Shown piece by piece: positions 53,268-63,160 of a stretch of DNA of 64,000 nucleotides. Position 1 is the stretch's first letter. Every line of letters starts with the position of its first letter. The translations under genes and the position numbers were made by a program. The notes beneath the pieces were generated by a model that saw only the letters and a list, made by a program, of their open reading frames with translations, made no database searches and was not told where the DNA came from. Source of the stretch: Mycolicibacterium rutilum (GTDB taxonomy: Bacteria > Actinomycetota > Actinomycetes > Mycobacteriales > Mycobacteriaceae); contig NZ_LT629971.1 of NCBI RefSeq assembly GCF_900108565.1, positions 3,162,001-3,226,000 of the forward strand, read 5' to 3'.

Positions 53268-53851
53268 CCGGCCTTCTCGGTGCACGGCGCGAGGACACGC
53301 CGCAACGTCGAGTGCCCGGTCAGCCGGACATGTGGTTGTTCGTGTTGTTCGAGGCACTGCTGTTCACCGGCTATTTCTCCGTGTACCTGGCCCTGCGCAC
53401 ACAGAACCAGGAACTCTTCCTGCAGTCTCAGGCGGATCTGGATCTGCGGATCGGCGTCCTCAATACCGTTGTCCTGCTGACGAGTTCGTGGGCGATCGCC
53501 CGGTGCGTCCGCGCCGCGCGTGACGGTTCCTACCGGTCCGCCCTGATGTTCGCGTATGTGACCGCCGGTCTCGGTGCGACGTTCGTGATCTCGAAGGTGC
53601 TCGAATGGATCCTGGAGATCCGCATGGGTAACACGTTCACCAGCGACGAGTTCTTCCAGCACTACTTCTTTCTCACGTCGCTGCACTGCATCCACGTGCT
53701 CATCGGCTTCATCGTGTTGGGCGTGGTCGTCTACCAGCTGCGAAGTCCGGCGCGACGCTCGCAGGAGCTCGTGGAAACGGGAGCGACGTACTGGCACACC
53801 GTTGACTTCCTGTGGGTGCTGATCTTCGCCATGCTCTACGTCGTGAGGTGA
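53264..53851 (+). CDS. Cytochrome c oxidase subunit III-like protein (NorE-like orphan)
   Basis: A 195-residue, five-helix protein of the haem-copper oxidase subunit III family: PDMWLFVLFEALLFTGYFSVYLALR, FFQHYFFLTSLHCIHVLIGFIVLGVV and TGATYWHTVDFLWVLIFAMLYVVR are diagnostic. There is no subunit I or II gene in the window. This orphan form is known as NorE in nitric oxide reductase clusters, where it aids but is not required for activity. Overlaps B2 by 4 bases. Confidence 0.9.
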   Translation: MTGLLGARREDTPQRRVPGQPDMWLFVLFEALLFTGYFSVYLALRTQNQELFLQSQADLDLRIGVLNTVVLLTSSWAIARCVRAARDGSYRSALMFAYVTAGLGATFVISKVLEWILEIRMGNTFTSDEFFQHYFFLTSLHCIHVLIGFIVLGVVVYQLRSPARRSQELVETGATYWHTVDFLWVLIFAMLYVVR

Positions 53852-53855
53852 TCCG

Positions 53856-54155
53856 GTGAGCAACACATCCAACAAGAGACTCGTCATCGCCTGGGCGCTG
53901 CTGACGTTGCTCACGCTGGTGTACGTCGGGATGGATGAGGCGGTCGATCGGAACGGCACGCTCGAGGCCAGCACCGTGGTCACCGTGAGCGCGATAGCGA
54001 TCGCGCTGATCAAGGTGCGCATCATCTTCCGGGAGTTCATGGAGGTTCGCCATGCTCCCGTGTGGTTGTGCCGCCTCACCGACAGCTGGGTGGTGCTGGT
54101 CGCGGCGTGCCTGCTGGGCAGCTACTTCATCGGACTGGCGGTCGCCGCCGGCTAG
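53856..54155 (+). CDS. Cytochrome oxidase subunit IV-like (NorF-like) small membrane protein
   Basis: A 99-residue protein with three hydrophobic helices and the KVRIIFREFMEVRHAP loop of the prokaryotic cytochrome oxidase subunit IV family. GTG start 4 bases after the subunit III-like stop. The III-IV pair without catalytic subunits matches NorE-NorF in layout. Its last 4 bases overlap the convergent flavoprotein gene. Confidence 0.82.
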   Translation: MSNTSNKRLVIAWALLTLLTLVYVGMDEAVDRNGTLEASTVVTVSAIAIALIKVRIIFREFMEVRHAPVWLCRLTDSWVVLVAACLLGSYFIGLAVAAG

Positions 54156-55759
54156 GAGACCCGCGCGGAGACCGCCAGGCCGGCTCGGTAGCCGAACACC
54201 ATTGCCGGGCCGATGGTTCCGCCGGCGCCGCCGTAGGCCTTGCCGGTCGCGCCCGCCATCGCATTGCCCGCGGCGAACAGCCCCGGGATCGCCGACCCGT
54301 TGACGTGCAACACCCGTCCGTCGGCGTCGGTGCGGGGCCCGCCCTTGGTGCCCATCGCGCCGATTGACACCGGCACCGCGTAGTACGGCGGCGTGTCGAT
54401 CGGGCCGAGTGTGCGGGCCGCCGGCGTGGCCGCCTTGTCGTCGCCCCAGTAGCCGTCGTAGGCACTGGACCCGCGGCCGAAGTCGGGATCGGTGTCGTGG
54501 CTGACGTTGTCGTTCCACGACTCCAGCGTGCGGGCCAGCCCGTCGGGGTCGATCCCGGTCTTGGCGCCGAGTTCGGCGAGGTCTTTCGACGGTGAGAACC
54601 AGTCCGGCGCCGGCCCGTCCGGGTCGATACCGAGGAAGCCGTACTTCTTGAGGTGCAGCGAGTCGAAGACGATCCACGCCGGATCGTTGGCGTATCCGTG
54701 CCGCGGATCGAGGTAGTGGAACGGCCCGGCCATCGAGTTGTACTCGCCCGCCTCGTTGAGGAACCGCCTGCCCGCGCGGTTGACGATGATGCTGCGCGGG
54801 CGGGTGCGCTCGAGTCGTACGCTGCGGCTGCGGGGCTGGCCCTCGAACGTGTCGCCGGGCAGCTGCACGATCGGCACCCACCACGCCTCGCCCATGTTGG
54901 CCAGGTCGGCACCGTGCGCCATCGCCATCCGCAACCCGTCGCCGGTGTTGTTCGGCGGCGAGACCGGTCCGCGCATGGGCCCGCGCAGGTAGGCCTCGAC
55001 CAGTTTGCGGTCCCATTCGAACCCGCCGGTGCCCAACACCACGCCGCGGCGGGCGCGGACGTTGAAACTCCTGTCGCCCTGCGTGATCCGCACGCCGGTG
55101 ATACCGAGCGCGTCGGCGTGCAGCTCGACGGCGCGGGCGTTGGTCTGCGGGGTGATGCCGCGGTCCAGCAAGCCCTTGAGCAAACCGGCGATCAGCGCGG
55201 TGCCGGCCACACAGTAGTCGCCGGACTCGTCGTCGACGGCGGCGTGGATGCGGGCGCGGGTCTCGGCATCGATGCCGACGTTGCTGAAATCCGCGGGGAA
55301 CGACGTGATGCGGTCGCGCCAGTCACCGAGCCTGCTCAGGTCGAACGGTTTGGCGTTCAGCGATCGGCCACCCGAGGGCCGCCCGCCCGGCAGCTCGGGT
55401 TTGTAGTCCGGGAAACCCGCGGCGATCTCGAAGCGCAGCTCACTGTGCGCCTCAACGTAATCGAGCATCTCGGGGCCGGTGCGCACGAAGGTTTCGACGA
55501 GTTCGTCGTCCATGAAACCGAGGGACTGTGCCCGCAGGTAATCCATCGCGTCCTCGACGGTGAGTTCACCGTCGGCCGACCGGTTGTGGGCCGGGATCCA
55601 GATGATGCCGCCGGACACCGCGGTCGTTCCGCCGACGGTCGCGGCCTTCTCGTAGATCTGCACCGATGCGCCGTTGGCGGCGGCGGTCAGCGCGGCGGTC
55701 AGGCCGGCTCCGCCGCTGCCCAGTACGACCACGTCGACGTCATCATCCCAGTCGGTCAC
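54152..55759 (-). CDS. KstD-like FAD-dependent dehydrogenase, copy 1
   Basis: A 535-residue flavoprotein of the 3-ketosteroid delta1-dehydrogenase/fumarate reductase group. The FAD-binding loop is VLGSGGAGLTAALTAAANG, with GGTTAVSGGIIWIP following and TGGFEW in the middle. Near the C-terminus KAYGGAGGTIGPAMVFGYRAG corresponds to the KstD segment with the catalytic Tyr and Gly (Tyr509 here). It may introduce a ring double bond next to a keto group. It follows the IclR gene on the same strand after 24 bases, so both share a promoter near 56.6 kb. Confidence 0.87.
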   Translation of the reverse strand: MTDWDDDVDVVVLGSGGAGLTAALTAAANGASVQIYEKAATVGGTTAVSGGIIWIPAHNRSADGELTVEDAMDYLRAQSLGFMDDELVETFVRTGPEMLDYVEAHSELRFEIAAGFPDYKPELPGGRPSGGRSLNAKPFDLSRLGDWRDRITSFPADFSNVGIDAETRARIHAAVDDESGDYCVAGTALIAGLLKGLLDRGITPQTNARAVELHADALGITGVRITQGDRSFNVRARRGVVLGTGGFEWDRKLVEAYLRGPMRGPVSPPNNTGDGLRMAMAHGADLANMGEAWWVPIVQLPGDTFEGQPRSRSVRLERTRPRSIIVNRAGRRFLNEAGEYNSMAGPFHYLDPRHGYANDPAWIVFDSLHLKKYGFLGIDPDGPAPDWFSPSKDLAELGAKTGIDPDGLARTLESWNDNVSHDTDPDFGRGSSAYDGYWGDDKAATPAARTLGPIDTPPYYAVPVSIGAMGTKGGPRTDADGRVLHVNGSAIPGLFAAGNAMAGATGKAYGGAGGTIGPAMVFGYRAGLAVSARVS

Positions 55760-55783
55760 GCGCTGCTCCTCGTTGACTGATCC

Positions 55784-56521
55784 TCAGCTCAGGATCGCGG
55801 ATAACTCGTTGGCCGCCTTGATGACCGCCTCCCTGCCGTCCATCACGACGTCCTCGCGGTGCGAGATCAGGTTGATGCAGGTCGGCGGCGCCGGCGGCCG
55901 CCTGCGCACGGGCACGGCGAGGCCGTAGGTGTTCGGTTCGACCTCGCCGTGGGTGATCACCCAACCCTGTTGGCGGGTCAGGGGCACCAGGTCGCGTTCA
56001 CCGGGCCGCGGCGGCATGCTCGCCAGCAACGCGATCCCGGCCGCACCGCGCTCGAGGGGATGGCGGCTGCCCTCGTGGAAGTTCAGTTGATAGAAGACGT
56101 TGGTCGGGGCGATCACCGCGATCGCGACCTGCTGGTCACCCTCGGCGACCAGAAGAGACACCGTGCTGCCGAGTTCGTCGGCCAGTCCGCGCAGCGTGGC
56201 GAGGCTGAGCTGGCGGACGTTGTTGTCGAAGGACGCGCCGAGCACGGCCAGCGCCGCTGCTGAGCGGTAGCGGCCGTCCTCGCCCTTGGCCACCAACCGG
56301 AACTGCGACAGCGTGGACAACAGCCGGTAGGCGATGGTGCGGTGCACGCCGATCTGGTCGGCCACCTGCTGCGCGGTCAACCCGCTGCGCGACGCCGCGA
56401 CCAGTTGCAACGCGGCCAGCCCCCTCGCCAAGGTCTGCGACCCCGGCGCGCCGCTGACCGGCTCGTCCCGCGAGGGGGATTTGCCCTCTTGAGCGCCCTG
56501 ACGGGTGCGGCCCGGCGGCAT
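55784..56521 (-). CDS. IclR-family transcription regulator
   Basis: A 245-residue regulator: winged HTH at about 28-90 (LARGLAALQLVAASRSGLTAQQVADQIGVHRTIAYRLLSTLSQFRLV), then the IclR effector domain (LRGLADELGSTVSLLVAEGDQQVAIAVIAP and HPLERGAAGIALLAS). IclR proteins bind 6-3-6 palindromes, the shape of the GAGAAT-N3-ATTCTC element that recurs in this region, so it is the best candidate for controlling the whole regulon. Divergent from the meta-cleavage operon. Confidence 0.92.
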   Translation of the reverse strand: MPPGRTRQGAQEGKSPSRDEPVSGAPGSQTLARGLAALQLVAASRSGLTAQQVADQIGVHRTIAYRLLSTLSQFRLVAKGEDGRYRSAAALAVLGASFDNNVRQLSLATLRGLADELGSTVSLLVAEGDQQVAIAVIAPTNVFYQLNFHEGSRHPLERGAAGIALLASMPPRPGERDLVPLTRQQGWVITHGEVEPNTYGLAVPVRRRPPAPPTCINLISHREDVVMDGREAVIKAANELSAILS

Positions 56522-56627
56522 GGTGCCCCTTCCTCGACTTCCCTTGACATTCCGCAGTCACGAGAGTGATGCTCTGACTATAGTGCACGTGGGTGTGCGA
56601 TAAATGAGCAGAACGCTTACAAAATAC

Positions 56628-56642
56628 GAGAATCAGATTCTC
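56628..56642. promoter_or_regulatory. GAGAAT-N3-ATTCTC operator, IclR/meta-cleavage promoter
   Basis: A perfect palindrome with centre CAG; outer C and G extend the arms to seven bases. It lies in the divergent region, 21 bases before the GTG of the hydrolase, and would fall inside the gene if the longer ATG at 56604 were used, which supports the GTG. Confidence 0.75.
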
Positions 56643-56663
56643 GCCGTCAAGAGAGGGCTGACT

Positions 56664-57539
56664 GTGTCCGCCGAGTACGAGAGCGTCTGGAGCGACCTGC
56701 AGGGCGTCGCCTTCTCGCAGGGTTACCTCGAGGCCGGTGGTGTGCGCACCCGCTATCTGCACGCCGGTGAGACCGACCGGCCGGTGCTGGTGTTCCTGCA
56801 CGGCTCCGGCGGCCACGCGGAGGCCTACGTCCGGAACCTGGAGTCGCACGCCGAGCATTTCTCGGTGTGGTCGATCGACATGCTCGGGCACGGGTACACC
56901 GACAAACCCGGGCACCCGCTGGAAGTGCGTCACTACGTCGACCATCTGATGGCGTTCCTCGACGCGGTGGGTGCGCAACGCGCCCACATCAGCGGCGAGT
57001 CGCTGGGCGGATGGGTCGCGGCCCGTGCCGCGGTGGACCACCCCGACCGACTGGATCGCCTGGTGCTCAACACCGCCGGTGGATCACAGGCCGACCCTGA
57101 GGTGATGAAGCGGATCATCACGCTGTCGATGGCGGCTGCCGAGAACCCGACCTGGGAGACCGTGCAGGCCCGGATCAAGTGGCTGATGGCCGACAAGACA
57201 AAGGATTACGACGACATCGTCGCCAGTCGCCAGCGGGTCTACCGGCAGCCCGGCTTCGTCAACGCGATGCGCGACATCATGGCGCTGCAGGATCCCGAGA
57301 TCCGGGCCCGTAACCTGCTCGGCCCCGACGAGTACGGTGCGATCACCGCGCCCACCCTGGTGGTGTGGACCAGTGACGACCCGACGGCGGACGTCGCCGA
57401 GGGGCGGCGCATCGCATCGATGATCCCCGGTGCGCGGTTCGAGGTGATGCCGGGTTGCGGGCACTGGCCGCAGTTCGAGGATCCCAAGACGTTCAACCGG
57501 TTGCACCTGGACTTCCTGCTGGGGCGCCAAAGTGACTGA
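56664..57539 (+). CDS. Alpha/beta-hydrolase of the meta-cleavage product hydrolase type (MhpC/HsaD-like)
   Basis: A 291-residue hydrolase: oxyanion [10 protein letters not shown], nucleophile elbow SGESLGGW, acid Asp in SDDPTAD and His in [10 protein letters not shown]. It is the first gene of a five- or six-gene run with an MhpA-like hydroxylase and an MhpB-like dioxygenase, so it should cleave the C-C bond of the ring-opened product. Start GTG has a GAGAGGG site; a longer ATG start would include the operator. Confidence 0.9.
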   Translation: MSAEYESVWSDLQGVAFSQGYLEAGGVRTRYLHAGETDRPVLVFLHGSGGHAEAYVRNLESHAEHFSVWSIDMLGHGYTDKPGHPLEVRHYVDHLMAFLDAVGAQRAHISGESLGGWVAARAAVDHPDRLDRLVLNTAGGSQADPEVMKRIITLSMAAAENPTWETVQARIKWLMADKTKDYDDIVASRQRVYRQPGFVNAMRDIMALQDPEIRARNLLGPDEYGAITAPTLVVWTSDDPTADVAEGRRIASMIPGARFEVMPGCGHWPQFEDPKTFNRLHLDFLLGRQSD

Positions 57540-59223
57540 ACAGGTCGACATCCTGATCGTCGGCGCCGGGCCGTCCGGGCTGACATTGGCCAACATCCTT
57601 GGGCTGCACGGGGTCCGGACACTGGTCGTGGAGGAACGCGACACGTTGATCGACTACCCGCGCGGCGTCGGCCTCGACGACGAGGCGTTGCGCACCTTCC
57701 AGTCGATCGGCCTGGTCGACCGGGTGCTGCCGCACACCGTGCCGAACCAGATCCTGCGGTTCTTCGACGCCAAGCGGAAACTGCTCGCCGAGATGGCACC
57801 GCCGGACGCACGGTTCGGCTGGCCCAAGCGCAACGGCTTCGTACAACCGATGGTCGACGCCGAATTGTTCGCCGGGTTACAGCGATTCGACCACGTCGAG
57901 GTCCGGTTCGGCTGCCGGATGGAGACCTGCGCCGAGGACGACGACGGGGTGACCGTGCAGTTCGCGACCGGCCAGGACCCGGTGCGGGCGCGGTACGTCG
58001 TCGGCTGCGACGGCGGTCGCAGCGCCACCCGGCGGCTGATGGGCGTGTCGTTCGACGGCACCACGTCGTCGACCAGGTGGCTGGTCGTCGACGTCGCCAA
58101 CGATCCGCTGGGCCACCCGAACAGCGAGGTGGGCGCGGACCCGGCACGGCCGTACGTGTCGATCTCGATCGCCCACGGCATCCGCCGCTTCGAGTTCATG
58201 ATCCACCCCGACGAGACCGACGAGCAGGCCGACGACCCCGCGTTCGTCAGAAAGATGCTGGCGCAGCGTGTTCCGCATCCCGACCGGGTCGACATGATCC
58301 GGCACCGGGTGTACACGCACCATTCACGCATCGCCGGGTCGTTCCGCAAGGGCCGCCTGATGCTGGCCGGCGACGCCGCCCATCTGATGCCGGTGTGGCA
58401 GGGGCAGGGCTACAACAGCGGCATCCGCGACGCGGCGAACCTCGGCTGGAAACTGGCCGCGGTGGTCACCGGGCAGGCCGGCGACGCACTGCTGGACACC
58501 TACGACCTGGAACGCCGCAAGCATGCCCGCGCGATGATCGACCTGTCGACGATGGTCGGCCGGGTCATCTCGCCGACGAACCGGCGGGTGGCCGCCCTGC
58601 GCGACCGTGTCATCCACGCCGCGTCGGTCGTCCCGACCCTGAAGCGCTACATCCTCGAGATGCGGTTCAAGCCGATGCCGCGCTACCAGCAGGGTGCGGT
58701 GTTCCACGCCGAACCGAGCGCCGCCGGGGGCGTCTCGCCGACCGGGACGTTGTTCATCCAGCCCCGCGTCGACACCCGGGACCGGCAGAACGTGTTGCTC
58801 GACGACGTCCTCGGGCCGGGCTTCGCGGTTCTGTGCTGGAGCAACAACCTGCGTGCCATCCTCGGCGACAACGCCTTTCGCCGATGGAAAGAACTGGGTG
58901 CCGAATTCATCGAGGCCCGTCCGATGACCCAGCTGCACTGGCCGGGCCACGACGATCCCGACGTCGTGGTGATCGGTGACAAGACCGGCGCGCTGAAGGC
59001 GTGGTTCGACACCTACACCGACTCGGTGCTGTTCCTGCGCCCCGACCGCTGCATCGCCGGCGCCTGCATCGCGCAACGCGCCCCCGAAATGAGCGAAGCA
59101 CTTTTCGACGTGCTCTGTCTGACCCAGGGAGGAGGCTCCGGTTCTCATGGGCACACTGGCCCTGTGCTGCATGTCGCACAGCCCGCTACTGAACCTTCCG
59201 GGACCGTCACCGGAACTCCTTGA
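57532..59223 (+). CDS. FAD-dependent aromatic hydroxylase (MhpA-like)
   Basis: A 563-residue class A flavoprotein monooxygenase: [25 protein letters not shown] for the ADP part of FAD, the DG motif [16 protein letters not shown], and [38 protein letters not shown] for the second FAD motif. It matches 3-(3-hydroxyphenyl)propionate hydroxylase (MhpA) type enzymes, which add a second hydroxyl to give the catechol used by the next enzyme. It overlaps the hydrolase by 8 bases and the dioxygenase gene by 77 bases, so its Gly-rich C-terminal tail is encoded inside the dioxygenase gene. Confidence 0.9.
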   Translation: MTEQVDILIVGAGPSGLTLANILGLHGVRTLVVEERDTLIDYPRGVGLDDEALRTFQSIGLVDRVLPHTVPNQILRFFDAKRKLLAEMAPPDARFGWPKRNGFVQPMVDAELFAGLQRFDHVEVRFGCRMETCAEDDDGVTVQFATGQDPVRARYVVGCDGGRSATRRLMGVSFDGTTSSTRWLVVDVANDPLGHPNSEVGADPARPYVSISIAHGIRRFEFMIHPDETDEQADDPAFVRKMLAQRVPHPDRVDMIRHRVYTHHSRIAGSFRKGRLMLAGDAAHLMPVWQGQGYNSGIRDAANLGWKLAAVVTGQAGDALLDTYDLERRKHARAMIDLSTMVGRVISPTNRRVAALRDRVIHAASVVPTLKRYILEMRFKPMPRYQQGAVFHAEPSAAGGVSPTGTLFIQPRVDTRDRQNVLLDDVLGPGFAVLCWSNNLRAILGDNAFRRWKELGAEFIEARPMTQLHWPGHDDPDVVVIGDKTGALKAWFDTYTDSVLFLRPDRCIAGACIAQRAPEMSEALFDVLCLTQGGGSGSHGHTGPVLHVAQPATEPSGTVTGTP

Positions 59224-60091
59224 CGACATCGAGTCGGCGCTGGCCGACACCCGCCGATACGTCGCCGAGTTCGACCCGGACCTGGTCGTGATCTTCTCGC
59301 CCGACCACTACAACGGGTTCTTCTACCGGACCATGCCGCCGTTCTGCATCGGCACCGCCGCGCGGGGCGTCGGTGACTACGGCACCTACGCGGGGCCGCT
59401 GAATGTGCCCGCCGACATCGCAACCGACTGCGCGCGAGCCGTTCTCGAGTCCGGCATCGACGTGGCGATCTCGGCCAGCATGGACGTCGACCACGGCACG
59501 GTGCAGCCTCTGGAGAAGTTGTTCGGCGACGCGACGGCGCGACCGGTCATCCCCGTGTTCATCAACTCCGTCGCCACCCCGCTGGGACCGGTGCGCCGGG
59601 TGCGGGCGCTCGGCGCCGCGGTCGGCACCTTCCTGGCCACGCTCGGCAAGCGGGTGCTGATCGTGGGCTCCGGCGGGCTGTCGCACGATCCGCCGGTGCC
59701 GACGCTGGCGAGCGCGCCGCCGGCCGCGCTGGACCGGATCGTGCACGGTGTGCCGATGACCACCGAACAGCGACAGGCCCGGCAGACGGCCGTCATGGAC
59801 GCCGCACGGGCCTTCGCGCACGGCGAGAGCCCGCTGCAGCCGCTCAACCCCGAGTGGGACGCCGCGTTCCTCGAGCTGGTCGACGGCAACCGGCTCGCCG
59901 AAGTGGATGGCTGGTCGAACACCTGGATCGAGCAGCAGGCCGGCCATTCCGCGCACGAAGTCAGAACGTGGATAGCCGCTTTCGCGGCGCTGGCCGCGCA
60001 CGGGCCATACCGGACCACGCAGCGGTTCTACCGGGCGGCTCCCGAGTTGATCGCCGGATTCGCGATCAGGACGGCGGTATTGGATGTCTGA
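59147..60091 (+). CDS. Extradiol (class III, LigB-fold) ring-cleavage dioxygenase, MhpB-like
   Basis: A 314-residue protein of exactly the length of 2,3-dihydroxyphenylpropionate 1,2-dioxygenase. [52 protein letters not shown] and [16 protein letters not shown] C-terminal helices are present; the His residues near 11, 51 and the later VDHGT/LSHD positions are the iron ligands and acid-base residues. Opens a catechol next to a hydroxyl (meta cleavage). ATG with GGGAGGAGG upstream, starting inside the hydroxylase gene. Confidence 0.92.
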   Translation: MGTLALCCMSHSPLLNLPGPSPELLDDIESALADTRRYVAEFDPDLVVIFSPDHYNGFFYRTMPPFCIGTAARGVGDYGTYAGPLNVPADIATDCARAVLESGIDVAISASMDVDHGTVQPLEKLFGDATARPVIPVFINSVATPLGPVRRVRALGAAVGTFLATLGKRVLIVGSGGLSHDPPVPTLASAPPAALDRIVHGVPMTTEQRQARQTAVMDAARAFAHGESPLQPLNPEWDAAFLELVDGNRLAEVDGWSNTWIEQQAGHSAHEVRTWIAAFAALAAHGPYRTTQRFYRAAPELIAGFAIRTAVLDV

Positions 60092-61853
60092 GAAGTTCGA
60101 CCACACCGTCGACGTGCTCGTCGTCGGCTCCGGCGGCGGCGGCATGACCGCGGCGCTGGCGGCCGACGCGTTCGGGCTCGACGCGCTCGTCGTCGAGAAG
60201 TCGGACCACTTCGGCGGTTCCACGGCCCTGTCGGGTGGCGGCATCTGGGTGCCCGGCGCCCCGGCGCAGCGCAAGGAGGGCTACGTCCCGGATCCCGACG
60301 GCGTCGTCGAGTATCTGCGGCAGATCACCGGCGGCCTGGTGAGTGAGGCGCGGCTGCGCACGTACGTCGACGCCGCGCCGGAGATGATGGAGTTCCTGGA
60401 GCGGCTCAGCCCGTGGTTCGAGTTCGTCTGGAAGCCGGGCTACGCCGACTACTACCCGGAACTGCCGGGCGGCTCCGAGCTCGGCAGCACCATCAACGTG
60501 CCGGCCATCGACCTGCGCAAGCTCGGTGACGAGGAGCAGAACCTGCTGCAGCCGCTCGCGCTGGCGCCGAAAGGTATCTGGTTCGCACCCAAGGATCTTC
60601 GGCTGTTCTACCAGGTGCGCCAGAACTGGCGCGGCAAAGCTGTGCTGGTCAAGTTGATCTGGCGGATGTTCCGGGCGCGGGTGTTCGGCGACCGGATGGC
60701 CGCCATCGGGCAGTCCCTCGCGGCCCGGATGCGGCTGGCGCTCAAACAGCAGAACGTGCCGCTGTGGCTGAGCTCGCCGATGACCGAGCTGATCACCGAC
60801 GTCGACGGCGCAGTGGTCGGCGCGGTGGTCGAACGCGAGGGCCGCCAGCAGCGCATCGGAGCCCGGCGCGGCGTCGTGCTGGCCTCCGGCGGCTTCGACC
60901 ACGACATGGAATGGCGCCGCCAGCATCTGCCGCTGCTCGAAAAGGACTGGAGCTTCGGCAATCCGGCGTCGATGGGCGACGGCATCCGGGCGGGGGAGAA
61001 GGTCGGCGGATCGACCGAACTGCTCGACGAGGCGTGGTGGTTCCCGGCGATCTGTTGGCCCGACGGGCGGCTGCAGTTCATGCTCAACGAGCGGATGATG
61101 CCGTCGCAGTTCGTCGTCAACGGTGAGGGCAAGCGGTTCATCAACGAGGCCGCGCCCTACATGGATTTCGCGCACGCGATGATCGAGGGCCACCAATCCG
61201 GCGTCACCCACATCCCGTGCTGGCTGATCACCGACATCGGCTCGTTTCACCGCTACGTCGTCGCGGGCCATCTACCCATCCCGAAAGTGCCGTTCGCGCC
61301 GGTGCCCACCGGATGGAAGGTGCCCAAGGCGTGGCTGGAGTCCGGTGTCGTGCACGAGGGTGCCAGCTTCGAGGAGCTGGCGACCAAGATCGGCGTCCCG
61401 CCCGCCCAGCTGCGCCAGACTGCCGACCGGTTCAACGAACTCGCGCGCGGCGGCCACGACGACGACTTCAACCGCGGCGACTCGGCCTACGACAACTACT
61501 ACGGCGACCCCACACTGCCCAACCCGAACCTGCACCCGCTGGGCAAGCCGCCCTACTACGCGTTCCAGATCATCCTCGGTGACCTCGGCACCTCCGGCGG
61601 CCTGCGTACCGACGAACACGCCCGGGTGCTGCGCGCCGACGACACCGTCGTCGACGGCCTCTATGCCGTGGGCAACGCGTCGGCGGCGGTGATGGGCCGT
61701 AGCTATGCCGGTGCCGGCGCAACCATCGGGCCTGCAATGACTTTCGGCTATGTCGCCGCCAAGCACATCGCCGATCAGCTGTCCGGTTCTGTGGGTCAGG
61801 CCGGCACCAGAACCGATACGACATCCGATACACACCGGAAGGTAACCAAATGA
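60084..61853 (+). CDS. KstD-like FAD-dependent dehydrogenase, copy 2
   Basis: A 589-residue relative of 3-ketosteroid delta1-dehydrogenase: [54 protein letters not shown], and [34 protein letters not shown], where Tyr541 takes the place of the catalytic Tyr. It keeps the KstD length better than copy 1. ATG overlapping the dioxygenase by 8 bases. Desaturation of a ring ketone to a phenol or dienone upstream of ring hydroxylation is a plausible role. Confidence 0.9.
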   Translation: MSEKFDHTVDVLVVGSGGGGMTAALAADAFGLDALVVEKSDHFGGSTALSGGGIWVPGAPAQRKEGYVPDPDGVVEYLRQITGGLVSEARLRTYVDAAPEMMEFLERLSPWFEFVWKPGYADYYPELPGGSELGSTINVPAIDLRKLGDEEQNLLQPLALAPKGIWFAPKDLRLFYQVRQNWRGKAVLVKLIWRMFRARVFGDRMAAIGQSLAARMRLALKQQNVPLWLSSPMTELITDVDGAVVGAVVEREGRQQRIGARRGVVLASGGFDHDMEWRRQHLPLLEKDWSFGNPASMGDGIRAGEKVGGSTELLDEAWWFPAICWPDGRLQFMLNERMMPSQFVVNGEGKRFINEAAPYMDFAHAMIEGHQSGVTHIPCWLITDIGSFHRYVVAGHLPIPKVPFAPVPTGWKVPKAWLESGVVHEGASFEELATKIGVPPAQLRQTADRFNELARGGHDDDFNRGDSAYDNYYGDPTLPNPNLHPLGKPPYYAFQIILGDLGTSGGLRTDEHARVLRADDTVVDGLYAVGNASAAVMGRSYAGAGATIGPAMTFGYVAAKHIADQLSGSVGQAGTRTDTTSDTHRKVTK

Positions 61854-63160
61854 AGATCTCGCTGTTCTACGAGTTTCCGCTGCCGAGGCCGTGGAGCGAC
61901 GACGACGAGCACCAGCTCTTCCAACACGGCCTCGACGAGGTGGAGCTCGCCGACAAGGCCGGGTTCTCGACGGTGTGGCTGACCGAGCATCACTTCCTCG
62001 AGGAGTACTGCCACTCCACCGCCCCGGAGATGTTCCTGGCCGCCGCCAGCCAGCGCACCAAGAACATCCGGCTGGGCTTCGGCGTGATGCACCTGCCGCC
62101 GCCGATCAACCATCCCGCGCGCATCGCCGAGCGGGTGTCCACGCTGGACCACCTGTCCAACGGGCGAGTCGAATTCGGGACCGGCGAAGGTTCGTCGGTG
62201 GCCGAACTGGGCGGGTTCAACATTGATCCCGCCGACAAGCGGACCATGTGGGAGGAGGCCCTGGAGGTCACCATCCGGTGCATGACCGAGACACCGTTCA
62301 CCGGGTTCAAGGGCGAGCACGTCGAAATGCCGGCCCGCAACGTGATCCCCAAGCCGCTACAGACCCCACATCCGCCGGTCTGGGTGGCCTGCACCCGGCC
62401 GTCGTCGGTGCAGATGGCCGCGCAGAAGGCCATCGGCGCCTTGAGTTTCGCCTACACCGGCCCCGAGGCGCTCAAGGAGCGCGTCGACGGCTACTACAAG
62501 GAGTTCGAGGAAAAGGGCGCTCCCGTCACCCCGGAGATCAACCCGAACCTGCTGGCGATCGGCGGCGACCTGTCGATGATGGTGGCCAAGACCGACGAGG
62601 AGGCGCTCAAGCGGCTCGGAATCGGCGGCGGCTTCTTCTCGTTCGGGATCATGCACTACTACATGACCGGTATGCACACCCCCGGCCGCACCGGCGTCTG
62701 GGAGCTTTACGAGCAGGCGGTCAAGGAGGATCCGACGTTGGCCTACGGCCCCGGCCGCGGCGCGATCGGCTCGCCCGACACCGTGCGCGAGTTCCTGCGC
62801 GGCTACGAGGCCAGCGGTGTCGACGAGATCATTCTGCTGCTCAACCCGCGCAGCCACGAGGGCACGATGGAGTCGATCGAGATCATGGGCCGCGACATCC
62901 TGCCCGAGTTCATCGAGCGCGACGAGAAAGCCCGTGCGGACAAGGCCAAGCGGCTCGAGCCGGTGATCGAGAAGGTCGAGTCGCGCCGGGAGCGTTCGGA
63001 GGCACCGATTTTCGACGAGACCTACAGCTTCGGCGGTCTGCCGACCGGCCGCGGCGGCAAGTTCACCGCCGGCGAGATCCCCGAGGCGATGGCCGAGATC
63101 AACGAGGGCCGCGTGAAGGCAGCCCAGGCGGAGAAGGCAGCGCGCGAGCAGGCGGGCTGA
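61850..63160 (+). CDS. LLM-class flavin-dependent monooxygenase
   Basis: A 436-residue luciferase-like protein: [108 protein letters not shown]. The EHH segment and the LGFGV strand are typical of bacterial luciferase-type monooxygenases. A charged C-terminal extension of about 70 residues follows the barrel. Coupled by 4-base overlap with the flavoprotein. A Baeyer-Villiger or C-H oxidation of a ring ketone is possible but not shown. Confidence 0.88.
   Translation: MKISLFYEFPLPRPWSDDDEHQLFQHGLDEVELADKAGFSTVWLTEHHFLEEYCHSTAPEMFLAAASQRTKNIRLGFGVMHLPPPINHPARIAERVSTLDHLSNGRVEFGTGEGSSVAELGGFNIDPADKRTMWEEALEVTIRCMTETPFTGFKGEHVEMPARNVIPKPLQTPHPPVWVACTRPSSVQMAAQKAIGALSFAYTGPEALKERVDGYYKEFEEKGAPVTPEINPNLLAIGGDLSMMVAKTDEEALKRLGIGGGFFSFGIMHYYMTGMHTPGRTGVWELYEQAVKEDPTLAYGPGRGAIGSPDTVREFLRGYEASGVDEIILLLNPRSHEGTMESIEIMGRDILPEFIERDEKARADKAKRLEPVIEKVESRRERSEAPIFDETYSFGGLPTGRGGKFTAGEIPEAMAEINEGRVKAAQAEKAAREQAG

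Noticed and set aside
56604..56663. ATG 56604 as start of the meta-cleavage hydrolase
   Set aside because: The extension contains the operator palindrome and lacks a family match; GTG 56664 has a ribosome site.
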